Below the pieces are notes generated by a model. It did no database searches and was not told the DNA's origin. It saw only the letters and a list, made by a program, of their open reading frames with translations. Source: Desulfosarcinaceae bacterium (GTDB taxonomy: Bacteria; Desulfobacterota; Desulfobacteria; Desulfobacterales; Desulfosarcinaceae). From it: a DNA stretch of 64,000 bases. Location: assembly GCA_030066015.1 (NCBI GenBank), contig JASJCL010000005.1, forward strand, positions 16,291-80,290, written 5' to 3'. How positions within the stretch are numbered: position 1 is the first letter of the stretch; every line of letters begins with the position of its first letter. This document shows positions 8,780 through 17,620 of this stretch, in pieces. Both the position numbers and the translations under genes were made by a program.

Positions 8780-9970
8780 TTATTGCAGTCGCGGCAGAGC
8801 GGTCTGCATCTTGCTCGGATAGACGATCTGCTTCCGTCCGGCCTGCCATTGAATCAGGATGGGACTGTGCCCGATCTGCATCCCGTGACGATCCACCTTG
8901 AATCGGCCAATGATGGTCACCGTATCCAGTACGGATATGGTATCTCTGAGTTTGCGCTGATCGATCCCGCCGACGGTGGAGACGGCGCGGGCGAGGATTT
9001 CGCAGGCGGCGTAGGCGGATCCGGCGTGGTAGGAGGGCAGATGCCCATAGGCTTCCTTGAACGCCTGAATGAAGGTGCGCGTACCGGGAAAGGGGATCCG
9101 CTCATCGGGCTCCCATTGAGATGGACTGAAGACAGCATCGGCGATCTCCCCGGCGCGCAGGTAAAAATCGGGATAGGTGGGCGCGATGCTCATGCCCAAC
9201 ACGCCTGGCCGAAAGTTTAGCTTCTGAAAGTGCTCCAGCAGCCGGTAGCTGTCGGTCGGGTAGGCGCTGACGATCACACTGTCCAGCGGCGGCTGGTGGG
9301 ATCGAAGCCGATCGACGATGGGCGCCAAACCGCTGCCGCGGGGAAATCCATGATAAATCGGGACGTCGAGTCGAAAGCGCCGGGCCCATTTCTCGGCGGA
9401 CTCGGCCACCTCTTGATGAAAGGCGCTTTGCTCATAGATGACGGCGACGGAACGGTATCGCTCACGGGCGATGAGATCCAGCAGGCCGATGAAGTAGCGC
9501 GATGAGGTGGCATACATGCCGAACAGATGGGTATAGCCCTGCCGCCAAACCGCTTCGGCCGCTGAGGCGCAGGCCACCATGACATATTTACGGGCATCGC
9601 TGACCGCTGCGGCGGCCATCGTCAGGGGACTGCCGTAGGGCGAGAGGAGCAGATCGACGCCATCCGCTTCGATCAGTTTGCGGTAATAGTGCTGTACCCG
9701 CTCGGGATTGCTCTGGTCATCGTAGATCAGGAGTTCGACCGGTCGCCCCACCAAGCCGCCACGCGCGTTGGTATGGCGGGCCCATAGTTGATACGCTTTG
9801 CGGATCATCTCAGAGGGTTCCCGGTAAACCCCGCTCAACGAAAGGGTTCCGCCCAAACGGATCGCCTCGGCCCGCAGATCGGCGGCGCTCAGCAACAGGC
9901 CGCAGACCAGCAACACGCCCAACCATCGAATACCGTACGTCGATCTGCGTCGATTATCGCGATATGACAT
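8780..9970 (-). CDS. Periplasmic binding protein, Liv/Peripla_BP_6 type
   Basis: A 396-residue exported type I periplasmic binding protein. The signal peptide spans about 1-35 (MSYRDNRRRS..., hydrophobic core, RAEA). The mature start IRLGGTLSLSGVYREP, followed by NARGGLVGRPVELLIYDDQS, is the standard opening of the LivJ/LivK and AmiC group. No permease or ATPase genes accompany it; the next gene downstream is a membrane histidine kinase. That arrangement, familiar from binding-protein-dependent sensors such as LuxP/LuxQ and TorT/TorS, suggests a sensory rather than transport role (inference). The ligand is unknown; the family binds amino acids, amides and aromatic or short-chain carboxylates. 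Confidence 0.85.
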   Translation of the reverse strand: MSYRDNRRRSTYGIRWLGVLLVCGLLLSAADLRAEAIRLGGTLSLSGVYREPSEMIRKAYQLWARHTNARGGLVGRPVELLIYDDQSNPERVQHYYRKLIEADGVDLLLSPYGSPLTMAAAAVSDARKYVMVACASAAEAVWRQGYTHLFGMYATSSRYFIGLLDLIARERYRSVAVIYEQSAFHQEVAESAEKWARRFRLDVPIYHGFPRGSGLAPIVDRLRSHQPPLDSVIVSAYPTDSYRLLEHFQKLNFRPGVLGMSIAPTYPDFYLRAGEIADAVFSPSQWEPDERIPFPGTRTFIQAFKEAYGHLPSYHAGSAYAACEILARAVSTVGGIDQRKLRDTISVLDTVTIIGRFKVDRHGMQIGHSPILIQWQAGRKQIVYPSKMQTALPRLQ

Positions 9971-10338
9971 GTCGATCTTGTCTCACGGTCAGGAAATTAA
10001 ACGCCTTTGGAATTACACTTTCGGTCGGAATGGCCATCTGCCGGCGTACGGCGTTGGCCCAATACCTGTCATATCCGCTATCGGCGCTATCGGCAGAATG
10101 GTTAAGGTGTTGGTATCATAAATACAACATCGCGACCTGGGCGGCGCCCAATGGCCGCTTTGGCGTGGTGTCGCTCCGCTGACTCAAGCTGATGTACACG
10201 CTTACCGATACCCAGGACTGGGTGACGGATCCGCACCAGCGGCAACCGAAACCCGCTGGGCCACATCTTGTTCACCATCCGCGCGTGCGGTAGCCGGATC
10301 CCCGAACTTCAGCAGCGCTTGAAAAAAGGAGACATAGC
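9971..10338. other. Intergenic region without a recognisable gene
   Basis: This 368-base gap separates the divergent binding-protein and SPFH genes. It has no convincing coding frame. A short perfect hairpin (10138-10150, TGGGC/GCCCA) and a direct repeat of GCTATCGGC near 10077-10095 are present. The region must carry promoters for both directions, but I cannot pick a convincing -35/-10 pair. Confidence 0.5.
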
Positions 10339-11475
10339 ATGGGAGCAGACAACCTCATTTTTCTCGAAAATTTGGAGTGGTTCGACGATAGCGGCCAGGA
10401 ACTGGTCCATCGCCTCCCCCAGAAGGGTTCCGGGGAGATAAAATGGGGCGCCCAACTCACTGTGCGGGAGAGCCAGGTGGCGGTCTTTTTCTACAAGGGC
10501 AAAGCGATAGAGGCTTTCGGCCCCGGGCGCCATACCCTAAAAACCGCCAATATTCCCATCCTCACCAAGATCGCCAGCCTGCCATGGGGCATGCAGAGTC
10601 CGCTGAGGGCCGAGGTGTATTTCGTCAACATGAAGGTGTTCACCAATTTGAAGTGGGGCACCCGCGATCCGGTCGCCTTCAAGGACGACGAATTGGGCCT
10701 CATCCGCCTCCGGGCGTTCGGGATCTTCAACCTCCAGGTGGTGCAGCCGGTGCTCTTCATTAACCGCATGGTGGGCACCCAGGGCATTTTCGCCACGGAG
10801 GAGGTCGATGAATACCTCAACCGAGTCGTGGTGTCGCGCTTCAATGACTACATGGGTGAGACCATCGATTCCATCCTCAACCTGCCAGCCAAATACGATG
10901 AGCTTTCCGAGGGGCTCACCAAACGGCTCGAAGAGGATTTCCGCCATTTCGGTCTCGGTCTGACCCAACTCTACATCAACGCCATCACGCCCCCACCAGA
11001 GGTTCAAAAGGCCATCGATGACCGCAGCCGCATGGGCGTCTTCGAAGACATGAACAAGCTGATGCAGATGAAGGCCGCCATGGCCATGGAAAAAGCCTCT
11101 GAAAGCGATGGCGAGGGCGGCACCGGCATGGGCACCAGCCTGGGGCTGATGATGCCGGCCATGTTCGCCAACTATTTCGCCAAAAGCGGCCAGGCACCGG
11201 GTGCGGCGCCGGCCGAGGCAAGGGCGGCCGCCTGCCAGGAGTGCCGCCAGGAGATACCGGTGGCTGCCCGTTTCTGCCCCCATTGCGGCCACCAACAACT
11301 CATATTCAGCGAATGTGCCAACTGCGGCAAAAACCTTACCCCAAATGCGCGGTTCTGTTCGCGCTGCGGACATCCGGCCGAGGAGAAGCCCGCCCCCACT
11401 GTCTGTCCACGTTGCAGCACGGAGAATCTCGCGGAATCGATGTACTGCAACCAGTGTGGTGAGAAACTCAAGTAA
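10339..11475 (+). CDS. SPFH-domain protein with three C-terminal zinc ribbons (YdjI-like)
   Basis: A 378-residue protein. Residues 1-245 form an SPFH (band 7-like) domain of the virion-core-protein-like/YdjI group: GEIKWGAQLTVRESQVAVF, GPGRHTL, and a late segment YINAITPPPEVQKAIDDRS. A low-complexity Gly/Met linker (255-295) leads to three zinc ribbons: Cys299/302/313/316, Cys326/329/340/343 and Cys356/359/370/373. There is no signal peptide or N-terminal membrane helix, so membrane contact would be peripheral. The start has AAAGGAGA upstream. It opens a four-gene plus-strand set with a zinc-ribbon protein, a membrane SPFH protein and an AAA-Lon protease. In Bacillus, YdjI acts with YdjG and YdjH at the membrane; a similar scaffold role is inference. 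Confidence 0.88.
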   Translation: MGADNLIFLENLEWFDDSGQELVHRLPQKGSGEIKWGAQLTVRESQVAVFFYKGKAIEAFGPGRHTLKTANIPILTKIASLPWGMQSPLRAEVYFVNMKVFTNLKWGTRDPVAFKDDELGLIRLRAFGIFNLQVVQPVLFINRMVGTQGIFATEEVDEYLNRVVVSRFNDYMGETIDSILNLPAKYDELSEGLTKRLEEDFRHFGLGLTQLYINAITPPPEVQKAIDDRSRMGVFEDMNKLMQMKAAMAMEKASESDGEGGTGMGTSLGLMMPAMFANYFAKSGQAPGAAPAEARAAACQECRQEIPVAARFCPHCGHQQLIFSECANCGKNLTPNARFCSRCGHPAEEKPAPTVCPRCSTENLAESMYCNQCGEKLK

Positions 11476-11543
11476 GCGGGACGGCCCACTTCGCACGCAG
11501 GCCGGTATCGAGCGAGCATAGATACCGGCGAAACGAATGGGCG

Positions 11544-11548
11544 GGAGG
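11544..11548 (+). promoter_or_regulatory. Ribosome binding site that points to a non-ATG start
   Basis: GGAGG at 11544-11548 directly abuts an ATG at 11549 whose frame stops after seven codons. It is 7 bases before ATC at 11556, which is in frame with the zinc-ribbon protein. The spacing therefore favours initiation at ATC. Confidence 0.5.
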
Positions 11549-11555
11549 ATGCGGT

Positions 11556-12797
11556 ATCAACTTTCTCATTGAACATCAGTGCCCCCAGTGCGGCGCCCCG
11601 GCAACCCTTGAAGAGACCGACCGCCTCTTTCAATGCGACTTCTGCAAGGTGAAAAGCTATCTCACCGCCAAGGGGGTCTTTCACTACGTTCTGCCCAGCA
11701 GCGCCCCGCCGGATCAGCACTTGATCTACTTTCCCTACTGGCGCTTCAAAGGCATGCTTTTCTCCTGCCTGCCAGATCGGATCAACGAGCGCTTTGTCGA
11801 CGTCAGCCACCAGGCCATCGGCTCCATGCACTTTCCGTTTTCGGTCGGCTTCCGCAGCCAGGCACTGAAGCTGCGATTTGCCACCAGCGACATCTCCGGC
11901 CGATTTCTAACACCCGTGCTCAAGTTTGAGGAGGTGGTCGACCAGTTCATAGCGCGTTTCTCCCGCGATATTCGTGCGCCCATTTTGCACCAGGCCCGAA
12001 TCGGTGAAGCCGTCAGCATCATTTACGCTCCCTATTACGCGGCGGATGACGGCCGCCTTTACGATGCCGTCCTGAATGAGCCTGCGCCCACCACCCTCTC
12101 CGAAACACTCGACCTGAATGCGTTTGCCGGAGGACCGGCACCCTTGCGCATCGATTTTCTGGCGACGCTCTGCCCCCACTGTGGCTGGGATCTGGAAGGC
12201 CGGCGCGACTCGCTAGTGCTCTCTTGCCGCAATTGCCACCGCGCCTGGAAAGCGCGCGGCAAACGTCTGGCCGAGCTTAAATTGGCCCACCTGCCCAGGC
12301 CGCCGGAAGCCAATATCCGCTACCTTCCCTTCTGGCGCATCGCTGCCGAGGTGAGCGGCGTTCCGTTGAAAAGCTACGCCGACATGGTTCGCGCCGCCAA
12401 TTTGCCCAAGGTGTGCCAACCGGAGTGGGAGAAGATCGGGTTTCGTTTCTGGGGGCCGGCATTCAAGGTGCGACCGCAGTTCTACCTGCGCCTGGCTACC
12501 AGTGTCACCCTCAGTCAACCGGTTGAAAAATTGGCCCCGCAGCTGCCGCCAGCCGCTTTTGCCACCCACCCGGTCAACCTGCCCATCAGTGAAGCCGTGG
12601 ATACCCTCAAACTCAATATCGCCAGTTTCCTGACCCCTCGCGAACGGGTGGTCGAACGCCTGCCCCAAATCGAGGTTACACCGCGTAAATACCTCTTGGT
12701 TTACCTGCCCTTCGAGGAACGCCACCACGAATATGTCCACACCGGTATGAATCTGGCCATCCAAAAGAACCAGTTGCAACTGGCCGCCAACCTGTGA
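11556..12797 (+). CDS. Internally duplicated zinc-ribbon protein of unknown function
   Basis: I do not recognise a named family. The protein consists of two similar halves. Half 1 has a zinc ribbon (Cys9/12/27/30) and, 28 residues later, YFPYWR (58-63). Half 2 has a ribbon with the same spacing (Cys206/209/224/227) and, 29 residues later, YLPFWR (256-261). Later segments IYAPYY and VYLPFE also correspond. The first in-frame GTG, at 11649, would remove the first ribbon, so the true start must be upstream; the only plausible point is ATC at 11556, preceded by GGAGG, unless a T at 11555 is an inserted base (without it the frame joins the ATG at 11549). No signal peptide or membrane helix. It lies between SPFH genes and probably works with them. 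Confidence 0.75.
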   Translation: MNFLIEHQCPQCGAPATLEETDRLFQCDFCKVKSYLTAKGVFHYVLPSSAPPDQHLIYFPYWRFKGMLFSCLPDRINERFVDVSHQAIGSMHFPFSVGFRSQALKLRFATSDISGRFLTPVLKFEEVVDQFIARFSRDIRAPILHQARIGEAVSIIYAPYYAADDGRLYDAVLNEPAPTTLSETLDLNAFAGGPAPLRIDFLATLCPHCGWDLEGRRDSLVLSCRNCHRAWKARGKRLAELKLAHLPRPPEANIRYLPFWRIAAEVSGVPLKSYADMVRAANLPKVCQPEWEKIGFRFWGPAFKVRPQFYLRLATSVTLSQPVEKLAPQLPPAAFATHPVNLPISEAVDTLKLNIASFLTPRERVVERLPQIEVTPRKYLLVYLPFEERHHEYVHTGMNLAIQKNQLQLAANL

Positions 12798-13245
12798 AGG
12801 GATCATCCGTTCCGGTAGGGATCTTTTCAGGTGTGTGGAATATTTGCTTTTTTACCGCTCCTGTGGTTTACTGATCTCGACATATCGGCACTCGGTGGCA
12901 CGAATGCGCTGTTGCGCCGGTGCAAATCTCAGGCAGCCTGCCTCCGGCGTGGCGATCGGGTCTGGAGAAGACCATCACCGTTCAGATCGCTCTGCCATCA
13001 GCGGCGTCGCTATCGTGGACAGCCCTGGCAATACCAGCGGGATTGGCGTGTTTCGGATCTGTTGCACCCACTAACTTCGCCACCCCACCTCCGCCCAGGC
13101 AGCCGCAGCGGCCCGGGCCCGCCTGATCCCGCCCGTTGCTTGGCCGACACCCCCCGCCGCCCGGCAGCGCCATGGTCTTCAGCTTCCAAGGACCAACATC
13201 GTTCAGCATGCGTCATTCAGTATCCCGTTGACGGAAGGAGATTGC
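12798..13245. other. Intergenic region inside the SPFH/AAA-Lon cluster
   Basis: These 448 bases separate the zinc-ribbon gene from the membrane SPFH gene. Open frames here have no family features and irregular composition, so I see no gene. Its length suggests that the last two genes of the cluster may have their own promoter, but I cannot identify one. Confidence 0.5.
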
Positions 13246-14187
13246 ATGACCGAGCCCACCACCCAGCAGTTCGTCCGCAGAGCCTTTGTTAAAAAAATTC
13301 TGCGGCGCATTCTCGCTCTCGCTACTCTGGCCGGCCTCATCTACGGGTTGGCGGCCGTGGTCTACGCCACCAAGACCATATTCAAGGTCAAAATGAACTA
13401 TGCCGTGGTGCTCGAACGCTTCGGCGGTCGCCGCGAGGCGGTCACGGAGGTGGGTTGGCATGCCCGCTTGCCCTATTTTACGCGGATTGAACAGGAAGTC
13501 CCCCTGATGAACCAAACCCTCTTCCTGGGGGGCGATGTGGCCCCGATGCGGGTGATCTCTAAGGGCAATGTGGCCTTATGGACCAGTTCGTCCCTCACCT
13601 ATCGCATCCGCCAATTGGATACCTGGGCCATCGAAAACCTCAACCCGCTGGATCTGCTCCAGGGGGACTATGACGGCATCGTCAAAGATATTCTCCAAGC
13701 CCAGGAGGTGGACCAACTGATCAGTGATCGGGAGCAGATCAAAGAGGAGATCTTTAGCGCCCTCAAATCGCGACCCATCAACGTCGGTGGTCCGACGCTG
13801 GAGGAGAAGTACGGCATTGAGATTGTCAGCTTCGTCCTCAAGGAGACCCGCTTCGGCGACAAGCTGGTGGAGGCGACCGAGGAGAAAAAGCGCCGCGAAC
13901 TCATCGCCGAAGCGGAAAATTACGCCGCCGACCAGGAGGCCAGTCGGATCCGCAAGCTCTATGCAGCCTACTTGGAAGGGATCCAGGGATTGCAGCGTTC
14001 CGTGGGCGGGGCCGACGGCGCCACCAATCAGGCCTTACTGCAGTTTCTGACGCAGCAGAAGTGGGCTACTGCTTATGAAAAGGACCAGAGCGGTCGGCAT
14101 ACGGTGGTGATCCAGAACACCCAGGGATCGCCGGCATTGACGCTCCCAGGAGCCCCCCAGGCACCAGAGGCGCCCAAGGAGGAGTAA
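13246..14187 (+). CDS. Membrane-anchored SPFH/band 7 (prohibitin-like) protein
   Basis: A 313-residue protein with a short basic cytoplasmic start, one transmembrane helix (about 20-41, LALATLAGLIYGLAAVVY), then an SPFH domain: NYAVVLERFGGRREAV, GWHARLPYF, and a coiled-coil stretch rich in Glu, Lys and Ala (about 200-245). The C-terminus is Pro/Ala-rich. Such proteins oligomerise into membrane microdomains and, as with HflK/HflC, often control a membrane protease. The ATG at 13246 is used because GGAAGGAG lies upstream of it; an in-frame TTG at 13228 overlaps that site. The AAA-Lon gene starts one base after its stop, so the two are almost certainly coupled. Confidence 0.88.
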   Translation: MTEPTTQQFVRRAFVKKILRRILALATLAGLIYGLAAVVYATKTIFKVKMNYAVVLERFGGRREAVTEVGWHARLPYFTRIEQEVPLMNQTLFLGGDVAPMRVISKGNVALWTSSSLTYRIRQLDTWAIENLNPLDLLQGDYDGIVKDILQAQEVDQLISDREQIKEEIFSALKSRPINVGGPTLEEKYGIEIVSFVLKETRFGDKLVEATEEKKRRELIAEAENYAADQEASRIRKLYAAYLEGIQGLQRSVGGADGATNQALLQFLTQQKWATAYEKDQSGRHTVVIQNTQGSPALTLPGAPQAPEAPKEE

Positions 14188-14188
14188 T

Positions 14189-17100
14189 ATGCCTCGACGC
14201 AAGACCAAAGAAATCACCTATGTGCGTCTGAATGAGCAGCGGATCTTAGAGATTCAGGAGCTGGTGGCCACTTGGCCTTACGAAACCAAGGCCTTCATGC
14301 GGGCACGCCTCAACCAGTACCGACCACCGTCGGATATGCTCAACACTTTCCTGGACACCTTCATCTCCCTCTTCATCGACGCACCTGAAAAGCACTTCAA
14401 CGTGTTGAAGGACCCCAACATTCTCACCGACTGGCAACGACGCTTCGCGCTTTCCGGTCAGACAAATCCGCAGGAGGCCTGGAACAAGATCCTTGAAAAG
14501 GAGGTTTCGGCCAAGGATTACCGCTATCTGCTCCATCTCCTCGACCAGGATCTCACCGATGTCCATGTACCGGTGGAGCTGGAAGAACTCTTCGGCAAGA
14601 TCTACCGGGCCCATATCCGCAAGGAGTATGTCTCCGACGTGACCGTGCCCAAGGCGCCCCTGCTCCTGTTCGTGGGGCCCAGCGGCAGCGGCAAAACCTC
14701 CACCGTGAGCCATACCATCGAGCAGGTGATTTTCGTCAACCAGGTAGTCCCCGAGGTGGACCTGCATCAAAAAAAGGAGGCCCTTCTGGCCGGGGAGCCC
14801 TTTTGGAAGAGTCTGGAAGAGATCGACCCCACCCTTGCCATGGAGATCAGCCGCCGCAAGCGGATCCGCTTCTACAAAACCCTCTCCCGCATCCCCGTGA
14901 TCCGCTGGCTGCTGAAAAAACCGATCAGTCGCAGCCTCTCCGAACTCGAGGATCAGAGCCTCCTGGTGGACTTCGCCATGGTAACCCCCAACGATTATCA
15001 GACCGCGCTGGCGGGGGAGCCGGGCAACTATTTCAAGAAGGCGCTCGGAGATCCGCGCAAGCCCACTATCCGTCACGTGGAGGAGGCCCACAGCGCCTTC
15101 GGCAAAGCCCAGGGACGGGAGAGCGGTGCCGAACGCCAGCAGCGCACGCTGGTGGACACGGCCAACATCGTCATCGATGAGATCATCAGCGGCCGCCGCG
15201 ATTGCCTTCTCATCGCCACCACCGACCAGCCGGAGCGATTCGATCAGGCTATCTATCGCCGCTTCGTGGAGAAGGGCAAGATCATCAACATCGCCGAGTA
15301 TTGGCAAAATCCCCAGAACCTGCGCGAGGTGGTGCGCCTCGAATTGCAGCGCAACGACATCGCCTGTATCGTGACCGATGCCCAGGGGCTCCGACGCAAC
15401 CAGTGTCTTCTGACCGATATCGAACTGGACCGCACCGTGGAGATGGTGTACGAGATTTTCAAGGAGCGCACCCTCAAAGTTATCCCCTCCTACGTCCGCA
15501 AGCTCATCCACAGCGTCATCGAAATCAAGGGAGACTTTACGGCCGATTACCTGGAGGACGCACTGCTGGTCCGCCAGGCCTTCGAGTTGGTCGCCCAAAA
15601 CTCCTATGGCGACCTGTACAAAAAAGTCGTCGACCGTATGGATCGGGACGTCAAATGGGAAGAATATGTCGGCGGCATCAAAGACACCTTCTCGGAGATG
15701 ACCAACAATTGTCTCTTTTACCACGTCAGTGAGGAAAAAGGCGTTGTGCTCAACGGACCACCGGGCAGCGGCAAGACCTTTCTGGTGCGCACCTGGCTCA
15801 GCGAAAGCAAAGAGGTCCACGACATCGCCACCAGTGCCAGCGCCCTTCAGGATCCCTCCAATCCCATCGACGGCGCAGTGGACAATCTGGAAAAGGTCTA
15901 CGACATCGCGAAGATGATCGCCCCCAGCGTGGTTTTCTTCGATGAGGGCGACGCTCTGGCCCCCAAACGCAGCGCCAGCGGCGGCAGCCCTTCGGACAAA
16001 CTGACCAATAAGTTCTTGAGCCTCATCGACGGCGAGATCCCCTTGCACAAGGTCTTCACCGTCCTGACCACCAACCGCCTGGACATCCTCGATCCGGCGC
16101 TGATTCGGTCCAAGCGCCTCAAGGTGTTGGAAGTTTCGGGCATGCTCACCAAGGACGACATCATCTCCATCGTCGCCCAGGCGCTGGAAACGGTTCCGCT
16201 CCATCCGGATCTGAGTGTCAAGGATATCGTCGAATCGGCCCAGAACATCTGCAATACCCCGGCGGATTTTTCGGCCTTCGTAGAGAAGGCCGGCTCCCTG
16301 CGCAGCACTGAGTACGAAGTGCTCTCCCGCTTTCGATCCTTGCGGGACGCCGGCGAGGAGGAGAAAACCTATTTCGTCAAGTTCAACTTCAAGACCCTCA
16401 TGGGCATCCTCGATGCCAAGGACGCCCCCCAGGCACTGCGGGCCGCCATCAAGAAGGACCCCAACCAGTTTATGGCCCACTACGAAGAGGTGCTCGATCT
16501 GACCCGGTCGATCACTTCCGCGGGGGCTTACCCCCTGATGCCGTCTCACCTGCAGTCCGCCAAGCACGAAATCTCCCAGAGTCCGACCAAGAAGGGCAAG
16601 GTGCAACTGGACGAATTCCTCGAGGCGGAGCTGAGCCAGGAACCCCAGGTGGGGTTCATCATCGGGGTCGGGGCCAACGATGTCACTGGTGTTCTGCTGC
16701 CCATCGCCACCAGCCTGACCTATGGACTCGGTTCGGAAAAGGTCCTGGTCACCGGCGCTGTTTCCTCCTCATCTTCGGCCGCGGCGGAGTTGGATATGGC
16801 CGTGCAGATGACCCAGCAGTCGGCCCGTGAGGCCCTCACCATGGTGAAGAACTACCTCCAGAGCCTGGACCCCAAGGTCAGTGCCGCGCGGCTGCTGGGA
16901 GAGTTCCTGGAGAACTACACCCTCCATCACCAGCTGCTGACCGCCTCCTACAACGTGGGCGGACCATCCGCCGGATACGCTCTGGCCCTCAACAGCCTCT
17001 CGGCCCTGATCTCCATCCCGATATACAACGACTTCGGCATTACCGGGGCGCCGTGGACCAAAGGGGTCAAGAAGGGCGAGGTGGGCGGCAGCGTGATCAT

Positions 17101-17620
17101 CGGCGGGCACAAAAAGAAGACCGAGAAGGTCCTCATGCACCTGCGGCGCATGTACATGCCCCTGAAGAACTACATGGACCTAGAGCAGACCTTTCTGGTG
17201 AACTACTGGAGCCAGGGGAAGGATATTCTCGGGGTGACCCACTTCGGCGATCTGGTGCCCGAAGTGATCTGTCTGGACGGTGCCTATGCGGATTCCCTGG
17301 AACACTTGATCGAGATGCGCATCACTTACAAGATGGCCAAATACCAGGGCAACGCCCCCCCCGAGGGTCTCAAGGAGGAGATCCTCAAATCCAAGGAGGC
17401 GCTGCGCCAGCTGGTGGAGAAGGAGATCCGCAATCGGCTCACCGCCCTGCGCCACTATCTGCGTACACCGGGCAAGGATCCGCACCTCTCGCTGGAGGAG
17501 ATCTACCGCAGCAAGCCCTACGCCATCGAGAATTTAATCTTGCCCCTACGGCGTATGATGGGCCGTCTCGGACGCCGACGGCGAGCCCCGGCCGAAGACG
17601 AGGCGGTACCACCGCCCTGA
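14189..17620 (+). CDS. Tandem AAA+ ATPase with C-terminal Lon-type Ser-Lys protease domain
   Basis: A 1143-residue protein. An alpha-helical N-region (1-130) precedes AAA module 1, with Walker A GPSGSGKT (163-170) and a Walker-B-like HVEEAH (296-301), and AAA module 2, with GPPGSGKT (523-530), VVFFDEGDAL (581-590), sensor LTTNR and a Lys/Arg-rich arginine-finger region. A Lon-like proteolytic domain (about 820-985) has VGGPSAG with the likely nucleophile Ser927 and GGHKKKTEK with Lys975. About 150 further residues follow. It lacks the usual LonA substrate-binding N domain and has two ATPase modules instead of one, so it is not housekeeping Lon. AAGGAGGAG in the end of the SPFH gene serves as its ribosome site. 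Probably an ATP-driven protease or chaperone recruited to SPFH scaffolds (inference). Confidence 0.88.
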   Translation: MPRRKTKEITYVRLNEQRILEIQELVATWPYETKAFMRARLNQYRPPSDMLNTFLDTFISLFIDAPEKHFNVLKDPNILTDWQRRFALSGQTNPQEAWNKILEKEVSAKDYRYLLHLLDQDLTDVHVPVELEELFGKIYRAHIRKEYVSDVTVPKAPLLLFVGPSGSGKTSTVSHTIEQVIFVNQVVPEVDLHQKKEALLAGEPFWKSLEEIDPTLAMEISRRKRIRFYKTLSRIPVIRWLLKKPISRSLSELEDQSLLVDFAMVTPNDYQTALAGEPGNYFKKALGDPRKPTIRHVEEAHSAFGKAQGRESGAERQQRTLVDTANIVIDEIISGRRDCLLIATTDQPERFDQAIYRRFVEKGKIINIAEYWQNPQNLREVVRLELQRNDIACIVTDAQGLRRNQCLLTDIELDRTVEMVYEIFKERTLKVIPSYVRKLIHSVIEIKGDFTADYLEDALLVRQAFELVAQNSYGDLYKKVVDRMDRDVKWEEYVGGIKDTFSEMTNNCLFYHVSEEKGVVLNGPPGSGKTFLVRTWLSESKEVHDIATSASALQDPSNPIDGAVDNLEKVYDIAKMIAPSVVFFDEGDALAPKRSASGGSPSDKLTNKFLSLIDGEIPLHKVFTVLTTNRLDILDPALIRSKRLKVLEVSGMLTKDDIISIVAQALETVPLHPDLSVKDIVESAQNICNTPADFSAFVEKAGSLRSTEYEVLSRFRSLRDAGEEEKTYFVKFNFKTLMGILDAKDAPQALRAAIKKDPNQFMAHYEEVLDLTRSITSAGAYPLMPSHLQSAKHEISQSPTKKGKVQLDEFLEAELSQEPQVGFIIGVGANDVTGVLLPIATSLTYGLGSEKVLVTGAVSSSSSAAAELDMAVQMTQQSAREALTMVKNYLQSLDPKVSAARLLGEFLENYTLHHQLLTASYNVGGPSAGYALALNSLSALISIPIYNDFGITGAPWTKGVKKGEVGGSVIIGGHKKKTEKVLMHLRRMYMPLKNYMDLEQTFLVNYWSQGKDILGVTHFGDLVPEVICLDGAYADSLEHLIEMRITYKMAKYQGNAPPEGLKEEILKSKEALRQLVEKEIRNRLTALRHYLRTPGKDPHLSLEEIYRSKPYAIENLILPLRRMMGRLGRRRRAPAEDEAVPPP

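Noticed and set aside
12831..13292. A plus-strand frame in the gap before the membrane SPFH gene
   Set aside because: No ribosome site, Arg/Pro-rich composition after a short hydrophobic start, and overlap with the well-supported SPFH start.
14246..16606. A 786-codon open frame on the minus strand opposite the AAA-Lon gene
   Set aside because: It mirrors a strongly supported gene with intact Walker and Lon motifs. High GC content keeps antisense frames open, and its translation shows no family features.
10339..17620. The SPFH/AAA-Lon cluster considered as a phage-defence (BREX-like) island because of the Lon-like domain
   Set aside because: No methylase, BrxC- or PglZ-type genes, integrase or mobile-element signs are present; composition is like that of the neighbours.
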